64,000 nucleotides of DNA, taken from JAHEEM01 sp036396795. GTDB taxonomy: Bacteria; Pseudomonadota; Gammaproteobacteria; Steroidobacterales; Rariloculaceae. Positions within the stretch are counted from its first letter, which is position 1; every line of letters begins with the position of its first letter. Both the position numbers and the translations under genes were made by a program. Location: positions 224,225 through 288,224 of the forward strand of contig DASWKF010000090.1 in assembly GCA_036396795.1 (NCBI GenBank), read 5' to 3'. The notes under the pieces were generated by a model. The model had not been told where the DNA came from and searched no databases. It was given only the letters and a program-made list of their open reading frames with translations. This document shows, one piece after another, positions 8,510 to 17,082 of this stretch.

Positions 8510-8617
8510 CGCCCGCCGGCTCCCGCCGGCGCAGGCGAAGTTTGACATAGGAGTCGCCGTTGCGTCATGGGCTAGCGCGGTCTCGATGGCGCTACGCCGC
8601 TGGGCCGCGAGCGTCTT

Positions 8618-8646
8618 GCAACCTTTTTCCCCGCCGGCGCATCTAA
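8618..8646 (+). promoter_or_regulatory. Candidate ECF-sigma promoter of the sigma-factor operon
   Basis: A GCAACC -35 element (8618-8623, with the AAC core typical of ECF promoters and a T-run after it) is followed 18 nt later by TCTAA (8642-8646), like the -10 of RpoE-type promoters. Transcription would begin near 8653, five nucleotides before ATG 8658 but about 17 before ATG 8670, which is why the later start was preferred. This would make the sigma factor autoregulated. Confidence 0.45.
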
Positions 8647-8669
8647 TCCGACGAACCATGGGATCACCG

Positions 8670-9242
8670 ATGCCCCAAGTCGAGCCGGCCGTCGTCGCCG
8701 CCGCCCAGGCAGGCGACGCCGCCGCGCATGCGCGCCTCTATGAGGCCTTCTCGCCCATGGTCTACACGGTCGCGCGCCGGATCCTGGCATCCCAGGCCCT
8801 GGCCGAGGACGCGCTCCAGGAAACCTTCGTCGAGGTCCTGACCAAGATCCAGGGCTACCGCGGCGACGCGGGGCTCGGCTTTTGGGTGCGGCGCATCGCC
8901 GTCAACAAGTGCCTGATGCATTTGCGCTCGGCCTGGGTCGCCCGGCGGAGCGACGTGGAACTGCCGGATCTGCCGAGCCGCTACTTCAGCGGCGATCAGG
9001 TGGAGCGACAGATCGCGCTGGAAACGGCGTTGGAATCGCTGTCGCCGACGGCACGGGCCGTGGTCTGGCTGCACGATGTCGAGGGGTACACGCACCGTGA
9101 GATCGCTGAGGCGGTGGGCAAGACGGCGAGCTTCTCGAAATCACAGCTTGCCCGGGCCCACGAGAAGTTACGCGAACTATTGGCCGTTCCCGCGGCCGAG
9201 GATGGAGTGGAGCTATGCGCCCCAGAACTCAAGACCTGCTGA
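8670..9242 (+). CDS. ECF-type RNA polymerase sigma factor (RpoE-like)
   Basis: About 190 aa from ATG 8670 (194 aa if ATG 8658 is used). Region 2 covers residues ~8-75 (L-Y-E-A-F-S-P-M-V-Y-T-V-A, A-E-D-A-L-Q-E-T-F-V-E-V) and region 4 covers ~125-180 (L-S-P-T-A-R-A-V-V-W-L-H-D-V-E-G-Y-T-H-R-E-I-A). The factor directs RNA polymerase to an extracytoplasmic stress regulon. Its last 28 bp overlap the next gene, a membrane protein with the layout of an anti-sigma factor, and a PDZ protein follows, echoing the rpoE-rseA-protease operon logic. A candidate self-recognised promoter lies directly upstream. Confidence 0.9.
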   Translation: MPQVEPAVVAAAQAGDAAAHARLYEAFSPMVYTVARRILASQALAEDALQETFVEVLTKIQGYRGDAGLGFWVRRIAVNKCLMHLRSAWVARRSDVELPDLPSRYFSGDQVERQIALETALESLSPTARAVVWLHDVEGYTHREIAEAVGKTASFSKSQLARAHEKLRELLAVPAAEDGVELCAPELKTC

Positions 9243-9874
9243 GCATACGCGACGGCGAGCCGGTCGATGCGGCCGTTCGCGCCACGGTCGAGCACGATCC
9301 GCGCCTCGGCGCCGAGCTCGAGCGCCTCGAGGAAACGCGCGCCGCGCTCCAAGCCCTGCCGCAGCTTACGCCGCCGGCGGGCGTTTGGGAGCGGGTGCTG
9401 GAACAATCTGCCGTGCGCTACGCGACACGGCGCTCGCGGCGTTGGCGCTGGCCGCTGCGCGGGGCGATTGCAGCCGGCGTGGCCGTGCTCGCAGTTTCGA
9501 TTGTCGCCCGTTTCCCCGGGAGCGCCGAGCAGGACGAGATCCCGCCTTCGACGATCGTCGCCGATCAGCCGGTAGATAGCCCGATCGCCTCTGCCTGGGT
9601 GCGACCCGCTTACGCCTCTCTCGTTGAGGAATCGGCGCGCCTGGAGCGCGCGCTCGACGATATTCCCTATCAGCCGAGCGTCGTGCGCGCCGGAACGGCG
9701 ACGACGATCGCCGATCTCGAGGCGAGCATCGCGCTCGCGGACGAGCGCCTCTGGTACGCGTCCGCGATGAATGCGAGCCCGGCGCAGAAACATGCCCTAT
9801 TGCGGCAGAGGACCGAGCTCATGAACGCGCTCTATCAAGTCCGTCGTGCCGAGGCGCGACGTTTCGGTTATTAG
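9215..9874 (+). CDS. Probable membrane anti-sigma factor
   Basis: A 219-aa protein overlapping the sigma gene by 28 bp, with GGAG just upstream of its ATG. The N-terminal ~75 residues are a charged helical cytoplasmic segment (D-G-E-P-V-D-A-A-V-R near residues 13-22), followed by one transmembrane helix (~80-98) and a ~120-residue periplasmic region rich in helix-forming residues. No HxxxCxxC zinc anti-sigma motif is present, so it is not a ZAS-type factor. The call as anti-sigma rests on topology and operon position rather than on a recognised family motif. Confidence 0.65.
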   Translation: MRPRTQDLLSIRDGEPVDAAVRATVEHDPRLGAELERLEETRAALQALPQLTPPAGVWERVLEQSAVRYATRRSRRWRWPLRGAIAAGVAVLAVSIVARFPGSAEQDEIPPSTIVADQPVDSPIASAWVRPAYASLVEESARLERALDDIPYQPSVVRAGTATTIADLEASIALADERLWYASAMNASPAQKHALLRQRTELMNALYQVRRAEARRFGY

Positions 9875-9914
9875 GCGCATCTATAGGCGTAGACGATTCA
9901 TTGCGGAGAAAGTC

Positions 9915-10754
9915 ATGAGAGTCATGTGGATTGCTGCCGCCCTGATGACCGCGGTTTCTGTCGCCGGCACGGTTCAGGCGCAAGAGGGAACCACGGAGGC
10001 CGAGATGCGGGGAGCCAGGGAACAGCTCGAAGCCGCTGCCCGCGAGGTTGCGCGGCTGGCGGCCGATTATTCCGGGCCGGTGATCGACTTCGTGCAAGAT
10101 CTCGGGCCGATGGGGCGTCGCGCGGTCTTGGGCATAGGCATCGAGGATGCCGAGGACGGCGTCAGGGTCGTCGGGGTGACGCCGGGCGGCGGCGCCGGCG
10201 ATGCCGGCATCGAGACCGGCGATTTGATCGTCGCGATCGACGGCGCCGAGCTTGCGGGTCAGGAAGGCCGCTCGCCTTCGCGTTTGCTCGTCGCCCAGAT
10301 GGGCAACGTCGATCCGGGCGACACGGTCACGCTGACGATTCGCCGCGACGGCAGCGACAGCGATATCGAGGTCGAGACGCAGCCATCGGCTTCGCGGGGA
10401 CATGCGTTCTCCCTGCCCGGTGACGGGCCGCGTGGCGGGCCGCAATTTTTCTTCAACCGCCCCTTGGGCCGTTGGGCGGACATGGAGCTGGTCGAGCTGA
10501 CGCCCGCGCTGGGCGCGTATTTCGGCACTGAGGAAGGTGTGCTGGTGGTGCGCGCTCCCCGAGACGAGTCCCTGCAGCTTCAGGACGGCGACGTGATCGT
10601 AGAGATCAGCGGCCGCACGCCCATGGACACAGGTCACGCGATGCGAATCCTTGCCAGCTTCGAGCCCGGTGAGCAGCTGCAATTGAGGATCATGCGCGAG
10701 CAGCGTGAGCAAACCCTGGACATCGAGATCCCCGGAGGCGAAACCGGCAATTAG
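9915..10754 (+). CDS. Periplasmic protein with two PDZ-like domains
   Basis: A 279-aa protein starting at ATG 9915, which has CGGAG 6 nt upstream and opens a signal peptide ending ..V-Q-A-Q; the frame continues upstream but has no reason to be used. A first PDZ domain covers residues ~75-155 (L-G-I-G-I-E, G-A-G-D-A-G-I-E-T-G-D-L-I-V-A-I-D-G). A second covers ~185-275 (E-E-G-V-L-V-V-R, L-Q-D-G-D-V-I-V-E-I-S-G-R). No serine or metallo-protease catalytic motif is visible, so it is a PDZ-only protein, perhaps sensing unfolded envelope proteins for the sigma/anti-sigma pair upstream. A strong terminator follows it. Confidence 0.8.
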   Translation: MRVMWIAAALMTAVSVAGTVQAQEGTTEAEMRGAREQLEAAAREVARLAADYSGPVIDFVQDLGPMGRRAVLGIGIEDAEDGVRVVGVTPGGGAGDAGIETGDLIVAIDGAELAGQEGRSPSRLLVAQMGNVDPGDTVTLTIRRDGSDSDIEVETQPSASRGHAFSLPGDGPRGGPQFFFNRPLGRWADMELVELTPALGAYFGTEEGVLVVRAPRDESLQLQDGDVIVEISGRTPMDTGHAMRILASFEPGEQLQLRIMREQREQTLDIEIPGGETGN

Positions 10755-10792
10755 CGGCGAACAGTTATCTTCTAGCCCCCCAAGGCAGCTTT

Positions 10793-10819
10793 AACCGGCC
10801 CTCGCGGCCGGTTTTTTTT
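10793..10819 (+). terminator. Rho-independent terminator of the sigma-factor operon
   Basis: A perfect 8-bp stem AACCGGCC/GGCCGGTT with a 5-nt loop runs into eight T residues. It separates the PDZ gene from queA, whose ATG lies 24 bp further on. Confidence 0.9.
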
Positions 10820-10842
10820 GCGCAGGCTAGAATGCCGCTCCG

Positions 10843-11898
10843 ATGCAAGTCAGCGATTTCGATTTCGATCTTCCGGCGGAGCTCATCGCGCAACGACCGC
10901 TGCCCGAGCGCGCCGCGAGCCGTCTATTGGTCTTGAACGGCCAGTCCGGGCGGCTCGAGGACCGGCGTTTCGCGGAGCTGCCGGCCTTGCTCCAGCCCGG
11001 CGACCTGCTCGTGCTCAACGACACCCGCGTGATCCCCGCGCGCCTGCGCGGCCGCAAGGCCAGCGGCGGCCGGATCGAGATGCTGCTCGAGCGAATAACC
11101 GGACCCTGCACCGCGAGCGCGCAACTTCGCGCCAGCCGCGCACCCGCCGTTGGCGCGCGTTTGAGCTTGGTCGGCGGCGCCCAGGCCGTAGTCGAGGCAC
11201 GCAGCGGCGACTTGTTCGAGCTGCGCTTCGACCGCAACGTCGACGAACATCTGCTCGAGCACGGCGAGGTGCCCTTGCCGCCGTACATCGATCGCCCGGT
11301 CGCCGCGGACGACGCGCAGCGCTATCAAACGATCTATGCCGCTCGACGGGGTGCCGTAGCCGCTCCCACGGCCGGCCTGCATTTCGACGCAGCGGTCTTC
11401 GACACGCTGGAGAAGCGCGGCATCGAGCGTGCCTGTCTCACCTTGCACGTCGGCGCCGGAACGTTCGCGCCGCTGCGCGCCGAACGGCTCGCGGACAACC
11501 GGCTGCATGCCGAGCGTGCCGAGGTCTCCGAAGCGCTGTGCAGACGCATCGCCGCGGTCAAGGCTCGCGGCGGCCGCGTCGTGGCCGTCGGCACGACCGC
11601 TGTTCGGGCGCTCGAAACTGCGGCGCTCCCGGGAAAGCTTGCGCCTTACTCCGGCGAGACGGAGATCTTCATCTATCCGGGATTCTGCTTTCGCGTCGTC
11701 GACGCGATCATCACCAACTTCCATCTGCCGCGCTCGTCGCTGCTGATGCTGGTCGCTGCATTCGCAGGCCTCGGCCCGGTGATGGCCGCCTACGAGCATG
11801 CCGTGGCGCAGCGCTATCGCTTTTTCAGCTACGGCGATGCGATGCTCGTGCTTCCACTGTCGCAGCAGCCGTCACGGACTGCCGGGAGCCTCAGATGA
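10843..11898 (+). CDS. queA: S-adenosylmethionine:tRNA ribosyltransferase-isomerase QueA
   Basis: A 351-aa enzyme that adds the ribosyl moiety of SAM to 7-aminomethyl-7-deazaguanine in tRNA to form epoxyqueuosine. Family motifs are present from end to end: F-D-F-D-L-P-x-E-L-I-A-Q-R-P, L-N-D-T-R-V-I-P-A-R-L, A-A-P-T-A-G-L-H-F, L-H-V-G-A-G-T-F and T-N-F-H-L-P-R-S-S-L. It starts 24 bp after a terminator, so its promoter must be very close or lie in the upstream operon. Its stop overlaps the tgt start (ATGA); both act in queuosine synthesis. Confidence 0.96.
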   Translation: MQVSDFDFDLPAELIAQRPLPERAASRLLVLNGQSGRLEDRRFAELPALLQPGDLLVLNDTRVIPARLRGRKASGGRIEMLLERITGPCTASAQLRASRAPAVGARLSLVGGAQAVVEARSGDLFELRFDRNVDEHLLEHGEVPLPPYIDRPVAADDAQRYQTIYAARRGAVAAPTAGLHFDAAVFDTLEKRGIERACLTLHVGAGTFAPLRAERLADNRLHAERAEVSEALCRRIAAVKARGGRVVAVGTTAVRALETAALPGKLAPYSGETEIFIYPGFCFRVVDAIITNFHLPRSSLLMLVAAFAGLGPVMAAYEHAVAQRYRFFSYGDAMLVLPLSQQPSRTAGSLR

Positions 11899-13001
11899 AG
11901 TTCGAGCTGATGGCGAAAGACGGCGCCGCGCGTCGCGGCCGCTTGCGTTTCGATCGTGGCGTGGTCGATACGCCGGCGTTCATGCCGGTGGGCACCTACG
12001 GAAGCGTCAAGGCGATGACGCCCGAGGAGCTCCGCTCGCTCGGCAGTCAGATCATTCTCGGCAATACCTTCCATCTGATGCTGAGGCCGGGAACCGAGGT
12101 CGTCCGCGCTCACGGCGGCTTGCACGAGTTCATGCATTGGAGCGGCCCGCTCCTGACCGACTCGGGCGGTTTCCAAGTCTTCAGCCTGGAATCGCTGCGC
12201 AAGGTCAGCGAAGAGGGCGTCGAGTTCAGATCGCCGCTGGACGGCGCCTTGATCAGGCTCACGCCGGAACGTTCGATGGCGGTGCAGCACGATCTTGCCG
12301 CCGACGTCGTCATGATCTTCGACGAGTGCACGCCGCACGGGGTCGACGCGGCCGAGGCGCGCCGCTCGATGGAGCTCTCTTTGCGATGGGCGCGGCGCAG
12401 CCGCGACGCGTTCGATCGGCTCGCCGCGGAGGATCGTCGCAACGCCGCCTTGTTCGGCATCGTGCAAGGCTCGATCTATCCGGATCTACGCCGTGAATCC
12501 CTCGCCGGACTGTGCGCCATCGGCTTCGATGGGCTCGCGGTCGGCGGGCTGGCCGTCGGCGAGCCGGAGGCATCGCGGTTGGAGATACTGGAGAGCCTGG
12601 AGTCTGCGCTGCCCGCTGCGAAACCGCGCTACCTCATGGGTGTCGGCACGCCCGGCGACCTCGTCAAGGCGGTCGCCAGGGGAATCGACATGTTCGATTG
12701 CGTCATGCCGACGCGGCATGGCCGCACGGGGCAGCTGTTCACTAGCGAAGGCGTGCTCAATATTCGCAACAGCCGCTTTCGCGGCGACACCGGGCCGATC
12801 GACCCAGCCTGTGAGTGCTATGCGTGCCGCAACTATAGCCGCGCCTACCTGAGTCACCTGCATCGCTGCAACGAGATCCTCGGCGCGAGGCTCGCCACCC
12901 TGCACAACCTGCACTACTACCAGGCGCTGATGGCGCGTATGCGCGCAGCGATTTCGGAAGGCCGCTTCGCTGCCTTCGAGAAGGCTCAGCCAAGCCCGTG
13001 A
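11895..13001 (+). CDS. tgt: Queuine/preQ1 tRNA-ribosyltransferase Tgt
   Basis: A 368-aa tRNA-guanine transglycosylase that swaps guanine 34 for preQ1 in GUN anticodons. The start at ATG 11895 overlaps the queA stop by 4 bp. Recognised elements: D-T-P-A-F-M-P-V-G-T-Y, nucleophile loop L-T-D-S-G-G-F-Q-V-F, preQ1-binding V-G-G-L-A-V-G-E, second catalytic aspartate in D-x-F-D-C-V-M-P-T-R, and the zinc site C-x-C-x-x-C with a downstream His (C-E-C-Y-A-C..L-H-R-C). The length is close to that of E. coli Tgt. Large open frames upstream of 11895 are shadows of queA. Confidence 0.97.
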   Translation: MKFELMAKDGAARRGRLRFDRGVVDTPAFMPVGTYGSVKAMTPEELRSLGSQIILGNTFHLMLRPGTEVVRAHGGLHEFMHWSGPLLTDSGGFQVFSLESLRKVSEEGVEFRSPLDGALIRLTPERSMAVQHDLAADVVMIFDECTPHGVDAAEARRSMELSLRWARRSRDAFDRLAAEDRRNAALFGIVQGSIYPDLRRESLAGLCAIGFDGLAVGGLAVGEPEASRLEILESLESALPAAKPRYLMGVGTPGDLVKAVARGIDMFDCVMPTRHGRTGQLFTSEGVLNIRNSRFRGDTGPIDPACECYACRNYSRAYLSHLHRCNEILGARLATLHNLHYYQALMARMRAAISEGRFAAFEKAQPSP

Positions 13002-13037
13002 ATGCCGGGGCAAGGTGGGTGAACTCCAGATAACCTA

Positions 13038-13046
13038 TGCCATAAT
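13038..13046 (+). promoter_or_regulatory. Possible extended -10 promoter for yajC-secDF
   Basis: TG-C-CATAAT at 13038-13046 resembles an extended -10 element, 45 bp before the yajC ATG; the -35 position is poor. It is the best sigma70-like match in the gap between tgt and yajC. Confidence 0.3.
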
Positions 13047-13090
13047 ATCCCGCTGCTGCGACTGACGCGAAACACTAGCGGTTACCTGCC

Positions 13091-13414
13091 ATGACGTTTT
13101 TCATCGACACTGCCTGGGCTCAGGCCGGGGGGCAAGCCGACCCGATCATGAGCTTTCTGCCTCTGGTGATCATTTTCGTGCTGTTCTATTTCCTGCTGAT
13201 TCGCCCACAGCACAAGCGGCAGAAGGAGCACCGGCAAATGGTTGCGGCCTTGGAGGCCGGCCAGGAGATCGTCACCGGCGGCGGCGTGCTGGGCAAGGTC
13301 ACGCATGTCGGCGACCAGTGGGTGACCGTCGAGGTCGCCGACGGCGTGTCGCTCAAGGTGCAGCGAAGCACGATCGCGGCGCTGATGCCCAAAGATACGA
13401 TGAAGAGCGCGTAA
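13091..13414 (+). CDS. yajC: Sec translocon accessory protein YajC
   Basis: A 107-aa inner-membrane protein of the SecDF-YajC complex. A short periplasmic N-terminus precedes one transmembrane helix (~residues 21-37, P-L-V-I-I-F-V-L-F-Y-F-L-L) and the signature R-P-Q-x-K-R-x-K-E-H. A small beta domain follows with G-x-E-I-V-T-G-G-G-V-L-G-K-V. It precedes secD by 10 bp in the universal yajC-secD-secF order, after queA-tgt as in E. coli. Confidence 0.95.
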   Translation: MTFFIDTAWAQAGGQADPIMSFLPLVIIFVLFYFLLIRPQHKRQKEHRQMVAALEAGQEIVTGGGVLGKVTHVGDQWVTVEVADGVSLKVQRSTIAALMPKDTMKSA

Positions 13415-13424
13415 GCCGGAATCC

Positions 13425-15287
13425 ATGAACCGCTACCCGCTGTGGAAGAACTTGCTCGTGGTCGGCGTGGTGCTGATAGGCACCTTCCTCGCCATCCCGA
13501 ATCTGTTCGGCGACGACCCGGCGCTGCAGGTCACGCGCGAGGACGGCGGTACACTGGAGCAGAACACGCTTTCGTCGATCAGCTCGGAGCTCGAGGAGCG
13601 TGAGATCCCGTTCCTGTCGGCGGGGCTCGAGAACGACGCCGCGATCGTGCGTTTTGCGGACGTCGCCTCGCAGCTCGAGGCGAGCACGGCTCTCGGCGAG
13701 CTGCTGCCGTACCACGTCGTCGCTTTGACGTTGGCGCCGCGGACCCCGCCTTTTCTGAGGGCGCTGGGCCTGCGGCCGATGAGCTTAGGATTGGATCTTC
13801 GAGGCGGCGTTCATTTTCTGTACCAGGTCGACCTGGAATCCGCCTTGCGCCAGTACATCGAGACCTACGAATCCGACCTGCGCGCGGACCTCAGGGACGC
13901 CGGCATTCGCAATCGAATCCGGCTCGCCGGCGACACGATCGAGGTCCCCATCCTCGAGCCCGAGAAGCTCGATGCCGCCGAGGGCATCGTCCGGGCGCTG
14001 GATCCGCTGCTGCTCGTGAGCTCGGCGACCTTCGACGGCGATCCGGGTTTTCGCGTCCAGCTTTCGCCCACCCAGATCACCGAGCGGCAGAACTTCGCAA
14101 TTCAGCAGAATACGATCACGCTGCGCAACCGGGTGAACGAGCTCGGTGTCGCCGAGCCGATCGTGCAGCGCCAGGGCCTGGACCGCATCGTCGTGCAGCT
14201 CCCCGGCGTCCAGGATCCCTCGCAGGCGGAGCGCATTCTCGGCGCGACGGCGACCCTGGAGTTTCGTCTCGTCGACACCGAAAACGACGCCTTCGAGGCT
14301 GAGCGCCGCGGCCGCGCGCCGCTGAACTCGATCCTGCGCCATGACGAGGCGGGGCTGCCGGTGTTGCTGCGCCGGGAGGTGATCGTGTCCGGCGATCAGC
14401 TCGTCGACGCGACGTTCCAGTATTCGCAAGGCCAGCCCGCCGTTTTCGTGCGTCTCAACAACCAGGGCGCGAGCCGTATGCTCGAGACCACGCAGGCGAA
14501 CCTCAACAGGCCGATGGCGGTGCTCTACATCGAGGAGAAGCCCGAGATCGTCGAGCGCGACGGCGAGGAGGTTTTGCGCACGACGCGCGAAGAGACGGTG
14601 ATCAGCGTCGCGACGATTCGCGGCGTGTTTTCGAGCAACTTCGAGATCACGGGCATAACCCCCTACGAAGGCCAGGACCTGGCTCTGCTGTTACGCGCCG
14701 GAGCGCTCGCGACACCGATCGTCAAGGTCGAGGAGCGCACGATCGGGCCGAGCCTCGGCCAGGACAACATCGAGCGGGGACGCGCGGCCGTGATCAGCGG
14801 CTTCCTGCTCGTGGTGGTGTTCATGATCGTGTATTACCGCGTCTTCGGCATCGTGGCCGACATCGCGCTGTTGGCGAATCTCGTCTTGATCATCGCGTTG
14901 TTGTCCTTGTTGCAGGCGTCGCTGACCTTGCCCGGGATCGCCGGGATCGTGCTCACGGTCGGCATGGCCGTCGATGCGAACGTGCTGATCTTCGAGCGCA
15001 TCCGCGAGGAGCTGCGCAACGGCAACTCGCCTCAGGCGAGCATCCGCGGCGGCTATGAGAAGGCTTTCTCCACGATCGCGGATGCGAACGTCACGACCTT
15101 GATCGCCGCTCTGGTTTTGTTCGCCTTCGGCACCGGCCCGATCAAGGGCTTCGCGGTGACGCTGACCCTCGGCATCATGACGTCGATGTTCACTGCGATC
15201 GTCGGGACTCGCGCATTGGTAAACTTTATTTACGGTTACCGGCAGGTCGACCGCTTGGCGATTGGCGGCGGCGTTCATCAGACATGA
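13425..15287 (+). CDS. secD: Protein translocase subunit SecD
   Basis: A 620-aa RND-type subunit that uses the proton gradient to complete protein export through SecYEG. It has an N-terminal helix, then the L-G-L-D-L-R-G-G motif and the large periplasmic P1 domain. The membrane domain begins near residue 450 with five further helices including G-M-A-V-D-A-N-V-L-I-F-E-R-I-R-E-E, where the conserved aspartate participates in proton transfer. The length matches E. coli SecD. Its stop overlaps the secF ATG (ATGA). Confidence 0.96.
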   Translation: MNRYPLWKNLLVVGVVLIGTFLAIPNLFGDDPALQVTREDGGTLEQNTLSSISSELEEREIPFLSAGLENDAAIVRFADVASQLEASTALGELLPYHVVALTLAPRTPPFLRALGLRPMSLGLDLRGGVHFLYQVDLESALRQYIETYESDLRADLRDAGIRNRIRLAGDTIEVPILEPEKLDAAEGIVRALDPLLLVSSATFDGDPGFRVQLSPTQITERQNFAIQQNTITLRNRVNELGVAEPIVQRQGLDRIVVQLPGVQDPSQAERILGATATLEFRLVDTENDAFEAERRGRAPLNSILRHDEAGLPVLLRREVIVSGDQLVDATFQYSQGQPAVFVRLNNQGASRMLETTQANLNRPMAVLYIEEKPEIVERDGEEVLRTTREETVISVATIRGVFSSNFEITGITPYEGQDLALLLRAGALATPIVKVEERTIGPSLGQDNIERGRAAVISGFLLVVVFMIVYYRVFGIVADIALLANLVLIIALLSLLQASLTLPGIAGIVLTVGMAVDANVLIFERIREELRNGNSPQASIRGGYEKAFSTIADANVTTLIAALVLFAFGTGPIKGFAVTLTLGIMTSMFTAIVGTRALVNFIYGYRQVDRLAIGGGVHQT

Positions 15288-16213
15288 GGCTTTTCTCCAA
15301 GACCCCGACGTTCAATTTCATGGGCGGGCGCCGGATTGCTCTATCGGTGTCGGTCCTGCTGGTTCTAGGCTCGTTGGTGTCGATCGTCGGCAGAGGCCTG
15401 AACTTGGGGATGGACTTCACCGGCGGCGTGCTGCTCGAGGTGACCTACGCCGGTGTCGCGGATCTCTCGGATATTCGGGCGACTCTCAACGAGGCGGGCT
15501 TCGAATCGCCGCTCGTCCAGAACTTCGGCACCGTATCCGACGTGCTCATTCGCTTGCCCCCGCAGGACGAGCAGGAGGGCGGCGCGATCCGGGACCGCGT
15601 GCTGACCGCGCTCGCCGAGCGCGATGCGTCGGTAGAGGTGCGCCGGATCGAATTCGTCGGTCGCCAGGTCGGCGAGGATCTGACGGAGCAGGGCAGCCTT
15701 GCGATGCTGATCGCGCTCATTCTGATATTCATTTACGTGATGCTGCGGTTTCGCTGGAAATTCGCGGTCGGGACGATCGCCGCTCTGGTGCACGACGTCG
15801 TCATACTCATCGGCTTCTTCTCGGTCTTCGGGGTGGGTTTCGATTTGACGATACTCGCGGCCATTCTCGCCACGATCGGTTATTCATTGAACGATACCAT
15901 CGTCGTGTTCGATCGAATCCGCGAGAATTTCCGTGTGATGCGGCGCGGCAGCGCCGAAGAGATCATCAATACGTCGATCAATCAGATGCTCGGGCGGACG
16001 TTGATCACATCGATGACCACGCTGCTGGTGCTGGCAGCGCTGTTTCTCTTGGGCGGGGAGACCGTTTCCGGATTTGCGCTCGCGCTCATCGTCGGAATCG
16101 TGGTGGGCACTTATTCGTCGATCTATATCGCGAGCGCGGCCGCTTTGGCGCTGGACGTCTCGCCGATCGACCTCATGCCGCCGAAGCGTGAGGAGGCCGA
16201 CGAGCTGCCCTAG
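15284..16213 (+). CDS. secF: Protein translocase subunit SecF
   Basis: A 309-aa partner of SecD with the N-terminal helix, motif L-G-M-D-F-T-G-G, a small periplasmic P1-like domain and five C-terminal helices including G-Y-S-L-N-D-T-I-V-V-F-D-R-I-R-E-N. It overlaps secD by 4 bp, so the pair is translationally coupled. It ends 4 bp inside the convergent suhB gene. Confidence 0.96.
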   Translation: MRLFSKTPTFNFMGGRRIALSVSVLLVLGSLVSIVGRGLNLGMDFTGGVLLEVTYAGVADLSDIRATLNEAGFESPLVQNFGTVSDVLIRLPPQDEQEGGAIRDRVLTALAERDASVEVRRIEFVGRQVGEDLTEQGSLAMLIALILIFIYVMLRFRWKFAVGTIAALVHDVVILIGFFSVFGVGFDLTILAAILATIGYSLNDTIVVFDRIRENFRVMRRGSAEEIINTSINQMLGRTLITSMTTLLVLAALFLLGGETVSGFALALIVGIVVGTYSSIYIASAAALALDVSPIDLMPPKREEADELP

Positions 16214-17016
16214 CTTCGCGCGGCAGCGCGCTTCGGCGTGTATGGCGCCAGCAGCTTCGAGAGCGCGGCGTATATTTTCGGATTCCCGGCGACGACGTTC
16301 CCCGATTCGAGATAGGCGTCGTCGCCGTGGAAATCGCTGATGCGGCCGCCGGCTTCGCGGATCAGCAACGCTCCCGCGGCGACGTCCCAGATTTTGAGCC
16401 CCAGCTCCCAGAAGCCGTCCACGCGGCCGGCGGCGACATAGCAGAGGTCGAGTGCGGCGGATCCCGGGCGGCGTATGCCCGAGCTCTCGTTGATGACGGT
16501 CTTGAGCATCTCCATGTAGCCGTCGATGTCGTCGTTGCCGAAACGGTAAGGGAAGCCGGTGGCGATCAAGGCATCCTGCAGGCGGTGGCGGCGGCTCACG
16601 CGGATGCGCCGCCCGTCGAGCTGCGCGCCCTGGCCGCGGCTGGCGGTAAAGATCTCCTGCCGCGTCGGATCGTAGACGACGGCGTGCTCGAGCCGATCCT
16701 TGTGACGCACGGCGATCGACACCGAGAACACCGGGAAGCCGTGGATGAAGTTCGTCGTGCCGTCCAAAGGATCGATGATCCATTGGAAATCGTGGCTGCC
16801 GAGCGCGCCCCGCTCCTCGGCGAGGATCGCGTGGTCCGGGTAGTGGTCATAGATGACCTCGACGATCGCCTGCTCGGCCAGATGATCGACCTCGGTGACG
16901 TATTCGTTGCGACCCTTCTCGGTGACCTCCAAGGCATCGAGTTGATTGAGCTGGCGCAGCATGAGGTCGCCGGCCCGACGCGCGGCACGCACCGCGATAT
17001 TTACCATGCCGTGCAC
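16210..17016 (-). CDS. suhB: Inositol-1-monophosphatase / ribosomal RNA antitermination factor SuhB
   Basis: A 268-aa Mg/Li-sensitive phosphatase. The GTG at 17016 gives M-H-G-M-V-N-I-A-V-R-A-A-R, matching the E. coli SuhB N-terminus, so it was chosen over the much longer open frame. Metal-binding motifs are present: E-E in motif I region (A-E-E-R-G), W-I-I-D-P-L-D-G-T-T-N-F, and C-terminal W-D-V-A-A-G-A-L-L-I-R-E-A-G-G. In E. coli SuhB also serves in NusA/NusB rRNA antitermination complexes. It is divergent from trmJ, with 66 bp between their starts; the suhB-trmJ-isc arrangement is common in gammaproteobacteria. Confidence 0.94.
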   Translation of the reverse strand: MHGMVNIAVRAARRAGDLMLRQLNQLDALEVTEKGRNEYVTEVDHLAEQAIVEVIYDHYPDHAILAEERGALGSHDFQWIIDPLDGTTNFIHGFPVFSVSIAVRHKDRLEHAVVYDPTRQEIFTASRGQGAQLDGRRIRVSRRHRLQDALIATGFPYRFGNDDIDGYMEMLKTVINESSGIRRPGSAALDLCYVAAGRVDGFWELGLKIWDVAAGALLIREAGGRISDFHGDDAYLESGNVVAGNPKIYAALSKLLAPYTPKRAAARS

Positions 17017-17082
17017 TGTGGCTCCGATCGGTCGTGATGGTTTGCTTGAGGCGGCGGATTGGCCTGCGAGTAGAATACACTT

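Noticed and set aside
10818..11894. Long open frame running into tgt from upstream
   Set aside because: It is an out-of-frame shadow of queA with high Arg/Ala content; Tgt homology begins at 11895 with an ATGA overlap.
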